From: Pseudomonadota bacterium
Lineage (GTDB): Bacteria; Pseudomonadota; Gammaproteobacteria; Xanthomonadales; Xanthomonadaceae
Assembly: GCA_023390905.1 (NCBI GenBank)
Contig: JAEWBY010000100.1
Location: 1-44,889, forward strand
DNA length: 44,889 nt
Reading direction: 5' to 3'
Every line of letters starts with the position of its first letter. Position 1 is the stretch's first letter. Positions 18,648 through 26,076 of the stretch are shown here, in pieces. A program made the translations under genes and the position numbers. The notes beneath the pieces are model-generated. The model had not been told where the DNA came from, made no database searches, and saw nothing but the letters and a program-made list of their open reading frames with translations.

Positions 18648-18688
18648 GCTATTTAATAGTGGAATCATGCCCGGGGGCTGGCTGTCAA
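18648..18688 (-). promoter_or_regulatory. Candidate topA promoter region
   Basis: On the minus strand TTGACA (complement of 18683-18688) is a perfect -35 hexamer. The AT-rich near-palindrome CTATTTAATAG (18648-18658) follows but gives a spacer of about 24 bases, too long for a standard sigma-70 promoter. The real -10 may be a poor match in between. It is the only AT-rich spot in this stretch. Confidence 0.35.
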
Positions 18689-18720
18689 CCCTCGAGCCGC
18701 TTCCATGAACGGATTCACCG

Positions 18721-19650
18721 TCACATCGTTCGCAACAGGGCCCAGAAAGCGAAGCCCATCACGACCAGGACGCCGACGGTCAACAGCAGACCCAGGCCCA
18801 GCACGACCCACGTGACGACCCCGAGTTCATGCCGCTGCCGCTCAGGATGATGCGTGTAGGCCCACTTGTCGACCACCAGCGTGTCGCTGATCAAATCGTG
18901 CAGCGCCTGCTTGCGTGCGGTGAAGGCGGCCATGATGAAGCCGATGCAGAGGATCAGCGAACTCAGCAGGAAACCGAAATACCGGCCTATGCCGCGCAGG
19001 AAGGTGATCCGCTCGCCATCGCCGCGCACCACCTTGATGCCGATGGCCATCTTGCCGGGCGTGGCCTGCTGTGGCGAAGCATGGAACCAGCCGAAATACG
19101 TCGCGCCGATGACCAGCCCGAGCAGGAACGACACGCCCTGGATGAGCAGGTAGCCGGGCTGGCCCGGCGTGGCGTCCAGATCCAGCAGGAATTCCATTCC
19201 CCCGCCCAGCAGGGCGCCGGCGATGCCGCCGATGATGCTGACGATGAAATAGTCGATGAAGTAAGCCGCCGCGCGTTTCCAGAAACCGGCGAGCACGACT
19301 TCGCCACCGGGCACTGCCAGGCTCGCGTTGGCGAGCGCGGCCTGCGGCGCGGCGTAGGGCGACTCCGACGGCAGCGCGCCATCGGTGTCGCCATGAGGTT
19401 CGAAGGCCGAGGGCGTCGCCTCGTCATGCCATGGCTGTTGCGGGGATGCATCCGGGAGCCCGGGCGGCGATGTCGTCGGCAGACCGATTTCATCCGCCAT
19501 GGCGTCCAGCCGCTCCCAAGTCGAAAGCCCCTCCCGCCAGACCAGCGTGTCGCCCGTGATCCGGTTTTCGCCGAACAGTTCGATCAGGACTTCGGCCGGG
19601 ACCGGGCCCTGAGGACCGCGGACGGGATCCGCGTAATGCCAGACGCTCAC
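18721..19650 (-). CDS. GYF_2-RDD membrane protein (third RDD copy)
   Basis: A 309-residue protein with an N-terminal GYF_2 domain (MSVWHYADPVRGPQGPVPAE, ending DTLVWREGLSTWERLD, residues 1-50), a Pro-rich linker, and a C-terminal RDD membrane domain beginning VVLAGFWKRAAAYFIDYFIV (Arg-Asp signature) with the conserved ATPGKMAIGIKVVRGDGE loop and RKQALHDLISDTLVVDKWAY near the end. GYF_2 is a small cytoplasmic domain that probably binds peptides; some RDD proteins act as cation/proton antiporters, but no transport function can be claimed here. Its start overlaps the upstream gene by four bases (ATGA), so the genes are co-translated. topA follows after 174 bp. Confidence 0.85.
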   Translation of the reverse strand: MSVWHYADPVRGPQGPVPAEVLIELFGENRITGDTLVWREGLSTWERLDAMADEIGLPTTSPPGLPDASPQQPWHDEATPSAFEPHGDTDGALPSESPYAAPQAALANASLAVPGGEVVLAGFWKRAAAYFIDYFIVSIIGGIAGALLGGGMEFLLDLDATPGQPGYLLIQGVSFLLGLVIGATYFGWFHASPQQATPGKMAIGIKVVRGDGERITFLRGIGRYFGFLLSSLILCIGFIMAAFTARKQALHDLISDTLVVDKWAYTHHPERQRHELGVVTWVVLGLGLLLTVGVLVVMGFAFWALLRTM

Positions 19651-20552
19651 GAGGTGTGGCCCGCCCCCACCGCCGCCATGCCGATCGCGAACAACAGGAA
19701 GGCGAAGTAGCCGACGATGAACAAGCCGGCGATGATGATCATCGCCCAGGTCACCGCGCCGAGTTCACGCCGCTGGCGTTCCGGATGGGCGGTGAACGCC
19801 CAGCGATCGACCACCAGCGTATCGGCCATCATGTCGTGCAGGCCCTGCTTGCGATCGGTCAGTCCACTGGTGAATGCCGAAACCAGCGTGCCGACGCCGC
19901 AGGTGGCCAGGTTGATGAAGAAATACGCGCACCAGCGGCCGAAGCTGCGGCCCAGCGTCAGGCCCGAGCCATCGCCGCGCGCGACCTTGATGCCGACGGC
20001 GAGCTTGCCCAGCGTGGCCTGCGACGCTGACGCATGCATCCAGGTGAAATAGATGATCTGCACCACGATGGGGAGCACGTAGATCAACACGATGGCCGCC
20101 ACCCCGACGGTGCCCTGCGCCATTTCGTTGGCCAGTCCCTGCGCGGTCAGTGCGGCCGCGCCACCGGCCAGCATCAGGCAGACGAACACGATGATCAGGC
20201 TGACCGCGCCAAGCAGGAAGCTGTCGATCGTCGAGGCGGCAAAGCGCTTCCAGAAACCGGCCATCACCACGTCGCCGCCCTGTTGGGGTGGGGCGTGCAG
20301 CGGGGCGGTCGTGGCTGGCGCGGCGTAAGGCGACACCGGCTCGGTCATCACGATCGCGGGCGGCACGGATTCGCGCACGGGTTCGATCCCCAGTTCGCTC
20401 GACACATCGCGCAACGCTCGCCATTCGGACATGCCCTCGGTCCACACCAGCGTCTCGGCCGAGAGTTCACCCCGATCGAACATCGCGGCGATGGCGTCCG
20501 CGCCCACCGGCCCGAGGCGCTGATCGCCCTGGGCATAAAACCACTCACTCAT
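19647..20552 (-). CDS. GYF_2-RDD membrane protein (second RDD copy)
   Basis: A 301-residue paralogue of its neighbours: a GYF_2 domain (EWFYAQGDQRLGPVGADAI to ETLVWTEGMSEWRALRD), a linker of about 35 residues, and an RDD domain (VVMAGFWKRFAASTIDSFLL, then QATLGKLAVGIKVARGDG and RKQGLHDMMADTLVVDRWAF). The C-terminus has two extra hydrophobic stretches. I chose the ATG at 20552 because GGAG lies six bases upstream. An ATG at 20558 sits directly against the same site and is less suitable. It is 14 bp downstream of the first RDD gene. It is the most diverged of the three: IIVFVCLMLAGGAAALTAQG replaces the Gly-rich loop of the others. Confidence 0.85.
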   Translation of the reverse strand: MSEWFYAQGDQRLGPVGADAIAAMFDRGELSAETLVWTEGMSEWRALRDVSSELGIEPVRESVPPAIVMTEPVSPYAAPATTAPLHAPPQQGGDVVMAGFWKRFAASTIDSFLLGAVSLIIVFVCLMLAGGAAALTAQGLANEMAQGTVGVAAIVLIYVLPIVVQIIYFTWMHASASQATLGKLAVGIKVARGDGSGLTLGRSFGRWCAYFFINLATCGVGTLVSAFTSGLTDRKQGLHDMMADTLVVDRWAFTAHPERQRRELGAVTWAMIIIAGLFIVGYFAFLLFAIGMAAVGAGHTS

Positions 20553-20566
20553 TTGCATCTCCGAAG

Positions 20567-21610
20567 TTAGCGCAGCATGGCTCCGGCCATGCCGAGCAGG
20601 AAGAACCCGATCATAAGCAGTACCAGCAGCAATCCATACAGCACGAGCACGATCGTGGCGACCATGCCCAGTTCACTGCGTTGCTGTTCCGGCGTTGCGG
20701 TGAACGCCCATTTGTCCACCACCACCGTATCGCAGATCACATCGTGCAGCGCCTGCTTGCGCGAAGTGAGCGCGGCCATCAGATAGCCGATCATCAGGAT
20801 CAGTGAACTCAGCATCGTGGCGAAGAAGCGGCCGATGCCGCGCAGGAAACTGATCGGTTCCCCGTTGCTGCGCACGACCTTGATGCCCACGGCCATCTTG
20901 CCGGGCGTGGCGTAGTTGAGCGTGGATTGGAACCACGCGTAGTACACGGCGCACACCGCGAGCGTGGCGAACAAGGTGAGGATGGCTGCGCTCAGCTTTC
21001 CTCCACCGGTGAGATCCGCAAGCACCACGCCGAGCACCTCGCCGGCCAGTCCACCCCCGAGCGAGAGAATGAAACTGTCGATGATCGATCCGGCCGCGCG
21101 CTTCCAGAAGCCGGCGTACACGACGTCCTGGTCGCTCGCGGCCACGTGCGCATGCAGCGGCGCGACGCCGCTCGCATACGGATTGGCGGCGGCCGCGATC
21201 TGATCATTCTGCGCGGCGGCGCGGGCGAGCGTTTCGCTCGACGGGCGGACGGGTGCCGGCGCGAGGCCGGGATCGGTACCGAGGCTGAAAACGGCGCGTC
21301 CGGTGACGGCCACCGGTTCCGGGGTAACCGTGCGAAACACGGGCGGTGCTTCCGGTTCTTCGTGCACCGGCGGGGGAGGCGGCAGGTTCGCCGGCCGCAC
21401 CGCGATTGCGGCTCCGGCGCCGGTGTCCAGGGTGTCAACCAGGCCCAGTTGCTGCGCCAGTTCGCCCAGCGGACGCCATTGGATCATGCCGTCGCGCCAG
21501 ACCAGCGTGTCCAGCGTGATCCGTGCGGCGTTGTAGTGCTGTTTCAACTCATCCGTCGACACGGGGCCGAGCTGCTCGCGCTCGGCCCCGGCGTAATACC
21601 AGGTGGACAT
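20567..21610 (-). CDS. GYF_2-RDD membrane protein (first RDD copy)
   Basis: A 347-residue protein and the longest of the three GYF_2-RDD paralogues. GYF_2: STWYYAGAEREQLGPVSTDE to DTLVWRDGMIQWRPLGE (about 1-52). The linker is long (about 110 residues), Pro- and Ala-rich, with PPPPPVHEEPEAPP. The RDD domain starts at VVYAGFWKRAAGSIIDSFIL and ends at HDVICDTVVVDKWAF, with ATPGKMAVGIKVVRSNGE between. A GGGGAAA stretch precedes the ATG. A 72-bp gap separates it from the upstream GYF_2-pilin gene, so it could have its own promoter. It is read through with the two following paralogues. Confidence 0.85.
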   Translation of the reverse strand: MSTWYYAGAEREQLGPVSTDELKQHYNAARITLDTLVWRDGMIQWRPLGELAQQLGLVDTLDTGAGAAIAVRPANLPPPPPVHEEPEAPPVFRTVTPEPVAVTGRAVFSLGTDPGLAPAPVRPSSETLARAAAQNDQIAAAANPYASGVAPLHAHVAASDQDVVYAGFWKRAAGSIIDSFILSLGGGLAGEVLGVVLADLTGGGKLSAAILTLFATLAVCAVYYAWFQSTLNYATPGKMAVGIKVVRSNGEPISFLRGIGRFFATMLSSLILMIGYLMAALTSRKQALHDVICDTVVVDKWAFTATPEQQRSELGMVATIVLVLYGLLLVLLMIGFFLLGMAGAMLR

Positions 21611-21682
21611 GCGGTTTCCCCAAACCTATGCGTCGCCCACGTTAACCCAAGGCGCGGTTACCGCAAAGCCGGCAAACTCTTC

Positions 21683-22408
21683 TCAGCCGCGGCAGTGCGC
21701 GGGCAGGTAGCGATCATCGATTTCCGAGGTGCAATCCCAGCGCCGCGCCGCGCGATCGAACGAAATCCAGATCGCGTGACCGTCGAGCTGGCGATGATCG
21801 GTTCCGCGGACACGGACCTCGACGCCGCAGGTGCCGTCGTCGAACTCGCCGACGGTGATCGTCTCGACGAATCGGCCTGCATACGATTCGGCCGTGCCGA
21901 AATCGCCACCGCCGTTGGCGGGGCATTGATCGTGCTCGTTGAGGTACTGCTCGATCGGGTCTTTCAGGGCCTGGCCGGCGGCGATGGCCTCGGCTGCTTT
22001 CGCGCGCAGCGTGTAGTCCTGATAGGCGGGCAGCGCAATGGCCGCCAGGATGCCGAGGATCGCTAGCAACGGAAGCGCCAGCGCCGCGCAGATGATCAGC
22101 GCGATCATGCCGCGGCTCAGCGTGCGCGGCTCCGATGCGGTCACCGTTTGCGCGGACGCGGAATGCGGACGGAACGCCGGGATCGGGGGTGGCTGCGAAG
22201 GCAGGGGCGGCGGCCGGGAACCGGAGGACATCCCTTCGATGCCAAGTTCACCGGTCACATGGCGAAGCGGCTGCCATTGCGCCATCCCTTCGCGCCATAC
22301 CGGTGTATCGAGCAGGATCTGCCCGCGACGGAACAGATCCGACAGTTGCTGTGTCGAGAGTGGGCCGACGTTGCGGGCCGGCCCTTCCGCGTAATACCAC
22401 TGCGCCAT
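21683..22408 (-). CDS. GYF_2 domain fused to a type IV pilin-like segment
   Basis: A 241-residue protein. Residues 1-52 form a GYF_2 domain (QWYYAEGPARNVGPLSTQQL to DTPVWREGMAQWQPLRH). After a Pro-rich linker comes a hydrophobic helix that reads like the N-terminal helix of a type IV pilin (LGILAAIALPAYQDYTLRAK), followed by a pilin-like globular part with four cysteines (EHDQCPANGG, DGTCGVEV, RRWDCTSE, LPAHC). The prepilin-peptidase signature (Gly-Phe-Thr-Leu-Ile-Glu) is absent, so it should stay an uncleaved membrane protein with GYF_2 inside the cell and the pilin-like part outside. AGGGGGA before the ATG is a clear ribosome-binding site. It lies 30 bp after smg. Confidence 0.82.
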   Translation of the reverse strand: MAQWYYAEGPARNVGPLSTQQLSDLFRRGQILLDTPVWREGMAQWQPLRHVTGELGIEGMSSGSRPPPLPSQPPPIPAFRPHSASAQTVTASEPRTLSRGMIALIICAALALPLLAILGILAAIALPAYQDYTLRAKAAEAIAAGQALKDPIEQYLNEHDQCPANGGGDFGTAESYAGRFVETITVGEFDDGTCGVEVRVRGTDHRQLDGHAIWISFDRAARRWDCTSEIDDRYLPAHCRG

Positions 22409-22438
22409 GCTTCCCCCTGAAGCATCACGGCGAAGCGG

Positions 22439-22912
22439 TCAGTGTACCGGCTCCGGTTCGTCGACGAACATCTGCGTTTCCATCCACGCGTACGCGGCTT
22501 CGGAACCGGGCTGGTTGAACAGCACCATCAGCACGACCCATTTCAGGTCATCCAGATCCAGTTCGTCCTGATCCAGCGCCATCGCGCGATCGAGCACGAG
22601 TTCGCGCTGATCGGCGTCGAGGATGCCGTGCTGTTCGAGGAACATCAGGAAACCACGCCCTTCGACGTCGAGCTTTTCCAGTTCCGGGCCGTGGAAGATG
22701 CGGGTCGGCCCGCCCACGCGCGGCTGCGCCGCACTCGGGCGCTGTTCGGCCAGCGCATCCAGCCAGTCGAATGCCTTGTTGATTTCGGCCGGACTGAAGC
22801 CCGCCTGGATCAGGCCGTTCTGAAGAGAGTCGCGGTCACGGACCGGGTCCGCGTCTTCGGTGAAATAGTGTTCGAACAGGTAAAGCAGTACGTCCAGGAT
22901 GCTCTCTTTCAT
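22439..22912 (-). CDS. smg: Smg family protein (DUF494)
   Basis: A 157-residue protein whose start (MKESILDVLLYLFEHYF) and body (LIQAGFSPAEINKAFDWLDAL; RGFLMFLEQHGILDADQRE; LDLDDLKWVVLMVLFNQPG) match the Smg/DUF494 family. The family is widespread in Gamma- and Betaproteobacteria and usually sits next to dprA, as it does here (46 bp downstream on the same strand). Its biochemical role is not established. It is acidic, helical and soluble, with no signal peptide. Confidence 0.93.
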   Translation of the reverse strand: MKESILDVLLYLFEHYFTEDADPVRDRDSLQNGLIQAGFSPAEINKAFDWLDALAEQRPSAAQPRVGGPTRIFHGPELEKLDVEGRGFLMFLEQHGILDADQRELVLDRAMALDQDELDLDDLKWVVLMVLFNQPGSEAAYAWMETQMFVDEPEPVH

Positions 22913-22958
22913 TGCCCCTCGGCCTGCGCACGATGGCGCTGTGGAGGAAAGAAACCAG

Positions 22959-24086
22959 CTACTTGCGCCAGTATCGGCCGTGTTCGACCGCGACTTGACC
23001 CTCCAGTTCCATGAGCAGCAGCATGGAGGACAGTTCGGCGGCCGTCAATCCGGTGCGCTCGGCCAGTTGATCCATACCTGTAGGGTCATGGGCCAGCGCT
23101 TGCCACAACCGATGGTAGTGGGCGTCCATGACAGCCAGGTTGGGCGGCGGCCGGCGCGGGTCTCCCGGTTCAGCATTGTGGAGGGGGCCGGCGCTGGTAG
23201 CCGACATGTTGAACAAGGCGCTGGCCAGCTCCTCCAGCAGCCTTTGCGGATCATCCGCCAGTCCTGCCCCGTCGCGGATCAGGCGGTGGCAGCCCCGGGC
23301 CATCGGGTTGTGGATCGAGCCTGGCAGCGCGAACACGTCGCGCCCCGCCTCGGCGGCCTGCCGCGCGGTGATGAGCGCGCCGGAACGCTCGGCCGCTTCC
23401 ACCACCAGCGTGGCCACGCTCAGCCCGGCGATGATGCGGTTGCGGCTCGGGAAATGCGCTGGGCGCGCCGCCGTGCCGGGCAGGTATTCGCTCACAATCG
23501 CGCCACCGCTGCCGACGATCCGATCGCGCAGCGCACGATGGCGCGCCGGGTAGGCCAGGTCCGGCCCGGTCCCGACCACGGCGAGGGTCAATCCACCGGC
23601 TTCTAGCGCGGCTTCATGCGCCGCGGCATCGATGCCGGCGGCCAGGCCGCTGATCACGCCCACCCCGGCGCGGGAGAATGCGGTGGCGAACCAGGCCGCG
23701 TTCTCGCGCCCGGCCGGAGAGGGCGCGCGGCTGCCGACCATCGCCACATGCAGATGACGCAGGGCCCGGGCGTCGCCCTCGACGAACAGCGCCAGCGGCG
23801 GGCTGCGGGAGTGCCGCAGCAACGGTGGATAGGCAGCGTCCTGCCAGCCGAGCACGACGTGGCCGGGCTCCGCCAGCCAGCGCAGCGCGATTTCGGCTTC
23901 CTGTCCCGCACGCGCCGCGTGCAGGCGCGCGATCTGTTCTGCGTTCAGACCGGCGCGACGCCAATGAGGTTCGCCCGCCGCAAGCGCCTGTGCCGGCGTG
24001 GCGTGCGCGTCCAGCAGCGCGCGGCGCGGTGCGAGCGGCCCCCCGGCGAGGATCAGTTGAATCAGTGGCAGGTGCGCATGCGGCAT
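22959..24086 (-). CDS. dprA: DNA-processing protein DprA (Smf)
   Basis: DprA binds incoming single-stranded DNA during natural transformation and loads RecA on it. I chose the ATG at 24086, which gives 375 residues and a natural N-terminus. In the Rossmann-like core, AMVGSRAPSPAGRENA, ISGLAAGIDAAAHEAAL, VVGTGPDLAYPARHRAL, SEYLPGTAARPAHFPSRNR and ALPGSIHNPMARGCHRLIRDGA are classic DprA motifs. The C-terminal winged helix (MDQLAERTGLTAAELSSMLLLMELEGQV) is present. The gene lies just after the terminator of the LysM gene, so it must start from its own promoter within 24087-24108 or inside the terminator region. Confidence 0.95.
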   Translation of the reverse strand: MPHAHLPLIQLILAGGPLAPRRALLDAHATPAQALAAGEPHWRRAGLNAEQIARLHAARAGQEAEIALRWLAEPGHVVLGWQDAAYPPLLRHSRSPPLALFVEGDARALRHLHVAMVGSRAPSPAGRENAAWFATAFSRAGVGVISGLAAGIDAAAHEAALEAGGLTLAVVGTGPDLAYPARHRALRDRIVGSGGAIVSEYLPGTAARPAHFPSRNRIIAGLSVATLVVEAAERSGALITARQAAEAGRDVFALPGSIHNPMARGCHRLIRDGAGLADDPQRLLEELASALFNMSATSAGPLHNAEPGDPRRPPPNLAVMDAHYHRLWQALAHDPTGMDQLAERTGLTAAELSSMLLLMELEGQVAVEHGRYWRK

Positions 24087-24108
24087 GTCGCCATGCTGGC
24101 CTGCAAAC

Positions 24109-24132
24109 GAAAACGGCGCCCTCGGGCGCCGT
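24109..24132 (-). terminator. Terminator of the LysM-domain gene
   Basis: On the minus strand the stem ACGGCGCC (complement of 24125-24132) pairs with GGCGCCGT (complement of 24113-24120) around CGAG, and is followed by TTTC and TTT. It begins 27 bases after the LysM stop codon and 23 bases before the dprA start. Confidence 0.85.
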
Positions 24133-24159
24133 CTCGTCGGTATGTCGGAAAATCCCGCG

Positions 24160-25329
24160 TCAGTAAGTCGCGTCCGGATGCTTGAGCTCGTAGCCCACGC
24201 GCGCCGGCTTGACGCCTTCCATGACCAGGCCATAGCTGACCTTCTCGAACGTGCGGAACACCATCACGTGCGCGGCGTATTCATCCGGCAGGCTGACGCG
24301 GCCGGCACCGTTGCGCGGCGAATCGTCCATGCGCGAGGACTCGGGCCAGCGGACGCGGTTGGCCACGTGGTCACCCTTGCGCCAGACCGAGAACACCGTG
24401 CCGTTGTCGATGCCTTCGCGGCTGCCGCCGGAAATGGCGACCACGTCGCGCGGGCCGCCGGAGGTCAGCGCGGAGGCGACCGCGGCAATCTGCAGCTTGC
24501 CTTCCGGGAAGCTGGCGTTGGGCGTATGCGGGAAGAACTGCAGGTCGTACGGCTTGGCCTGCACCGGGACGATGCGATCGCCGGCGCGCACTTCCTTGCC
24601 GCTGCTTTCCAGCACCAGGGTGATCGTCTCGCTGCCCGGCACGCGGCCGCGCGTCACCGTGCCGATGTTGACCTGTTCGAGTTCGTAGCCAAGCAGTTCC
24701 ACCGGGCCGCCCTCGGACAGCGACGAGCTGGACCACTGGCGATCCCAGTCGGCCGGCGCGCCCTTGATGCGATCGCCGCGGAAATCCAGATCCTCGCGGT
24801 AGGTCAGGTACTCGCCGCTGGAGTTCACGTGGGTCTGCGTATAGCGCAGGCTCGGGCGGACGACGGCGTAGCGCTGGCCCGGCTGCGCGCTGTCCAGGCC
24901 GAGCACGTAGACGAGCTGGCCGGCGGTGGCGCGCGAGCGGTTGTCTTCCAGGCCGGCCACGTATGGCAGATCCTCGAAGCTGTCGGTGATGGTCAGGTTC
25001 TTCAGGAACGGCTCGACATCGGACAGCGGAATCGCGTTCAACGGCGCGTCCTGGCGCGCGCCCGGCTGCACCGCCACGCGATCCAGATAGGCCAGGCTGA
25101 TGACGTCGCCCGGATAGATCAGGTGCGGATTGCGGATCTGCGGATTGGCCTGCCAGATCTCCGGCCACAGCCAGGGCTTCTTCAGGAACTTCGCCGAGAT
25201 GTCCCACAGCGTGTCGCCACGCTGCACCACATAGGTGTCCGGGTGGCTGCCCACCATTTCGGCCGCGGCGGCATAGGTTCCAACGGTGAACGCCGCAACG
25301 GCGAGAACCGTACGAAAACGTTTAAACAT
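24160..25329 (-). CDS. LysM peptidoglycan-binding domain protein
   Basis: A 389-residue exported protein. After a signal peptide (MFKRFRTVLAVAAFTVGTYAAA) comes a LysM domain (TYVVQRGDTLWDISAKF to NPHLIYPGDVISLAYL, about residues 31-80), which would bind the glycan strands of peptidoglycan. The remaining 300 residues resemble the uncharacterised C-terminus of the similar proteins that sit beside dprA or def in many Gammaproteobacteria. No hydrolase motif is seen, so it is likely a cell-wall-binding scaffold rather than an enzyme. The gene is divergent from def with a 132-bp shared promoter region. The ATG at 25329 is the only one that gives the signal peptide; the ORF extends further to 25881, but only antisense to def. 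Confidence 0.92.
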   Translation of the reverse strand: MFKRFRTVLAVAAFTVGTYAAAAEMVGSHPDTYVVQRGDTLWDISAKFLKKPWLWPEIWQANPQIRNPHLIYPGDVISLAYLDRVAVQPGARQDAPLNAIPLSDVEPFLKNLTITDSFEDLPYVAGLEDNRSRATAGQLVYVLGLDSAQPGQRYAVVRPSLRYTQTHVNSSGEYLTYREDLDFRGDRIKGAPADWDRQWSSSSLSEGGPVELLGYELEQVNIGTVTRGRVPGSETITLVLESSGKEVRAGDRIVPVQAKPYDLQFFPHTPNASFPEGKLQIAAVASALTSGGPRDVVAISGGSREGIDNGTVFSVWRKGDHVANRVRWPESSRMDDSPRNGAGRVSLPDEYAAHVMVFRTFEKVSYGLVMEGVKPARVGYELKHPDATY

Positions 25330-25365
25330 GGCGGTATCTACCTGATTCCCCGACAGGTGGTTCGC

Positions 25366-25373
25366 ACTATAGT
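25366..25373. promoter_or_regulatory. Palindromic -10-like element between the LysM gene and def
   Basis: ACTATAGT reads the same on both strands, so TATAGT is a -10-like hexamer in both directions. It sits roughly midway between the two divergent starts (25329 and 25462). On the LysM strand a TTGCGT lies 19 bases upstream. No good -35 is visible on the def strand, where TAGAAT at 25407-25412 is another -10 candidate. Confidence 0.35.
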
Positions 25374-25461
25374 CCAGAAAACACGTCGCAACGCAAGCGC
25401 CCGAGTTAGAATCCGTGAGGCCTTGCCGGATTCCACTGGCGCCCCCATCTCGGTCATCACC

Positions 25462-25977
25462 ATGGCACTGCTCCCCATTCTCGAATTCCCCGATTCCCGT
25501 CTGCGCACGAAGGCGGTCGCGGTCGATCCCGCGCAGGTCACCACGCCGGAGTTCCAGCGCCTGCTCGATGACATGTTCCAGACCATGTACGACGCGCCCG
25601 GCATCGGCCTGGCGGCCAGCCAGGTCGACGTGCACCAGCGTTTCATGGTCATCGACATCAGCGAAGAAAAGAACGAGCCGCAGGTGTTCATCAACCCGGA
25701 CATCGTCGCGCGCGACGGCGAGCAGGTGTACCAGGAAGGCTGCCTGTCGGTGCCGGGCATCTTTGCCGACGTCACCCGCGCCAATGCGATCACCGTGCGC
25801 TTCGTCGATCGCCAGGGCCAGGCGCGTGAACTGCAGGCCGACGGTCTGCTCGCAGTGTGCATCCAGCACGAAATGGATCACCTCGAAGGCAAGCTGTTCG
25901 TCGATTACCTCTCGCCGCTCAAGCGCGAGATGGTGCGCAAGAAGCTGGCCAAGCAGCGTCGCCAGGCCGCAGCCTGA
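25462..25977 (+). CDS. def: Peptide deformylase
   Basis: Def removes the formyl group from the N-terminal fMet of nascent proteins. The 171 residues carry all three family signatures: GIGLAASQVD (motif 1), EGCLSVPGIF with metal ligand Cys94 (motif 2), and QHEMDHLEGKLF with metal ligands His136 and His140 and the catalytic Glu (motif 3). Start ATG at 25462; the in-frame extension upstream has no conserved content. It is followed after 99 bp by fmt, which makes the substrate of this pathway. Confidence 0.97.
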   Translation: MALLPILEFPDSRLRTKAVAVDPAQVTTPEFQRLLDDMFQTMYDAPGIGLAASQVDVHQRFMVIDISEEKNEPQVFINPDIVARDGEQVYQEGCLSVPGIFADVTRANAITVRFVDRQGQARELQADGLLAVCIQHEMDHLEGKLFVDYLSPLKREMVRKKLAKQRRQAAA

Positions 25978-25980
25978 CGC

Positions 25981-26012
25981 GCGGGATCCGGCAGCCGGGA
26001 TCCGGGATCGCG
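25981..26012. repeat. Three copies of a CGGGATC-type short repeat
   Basis: GCGGGATCC, CCGGGATCC and CGGGATCG follow one another within 32 bases of the def-fmt spacer. Such short GGATC-like runs between genes are common in Lysobacterales. No function can be read from the sequence. Confidence 0.45.
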
Positions 26013-26076
26013 GCCCGTTGATCGCGTCGGCGTCCCGGCCGGTCCCGAATCCTCAACCTCCTCGGTCCGATCCCCC

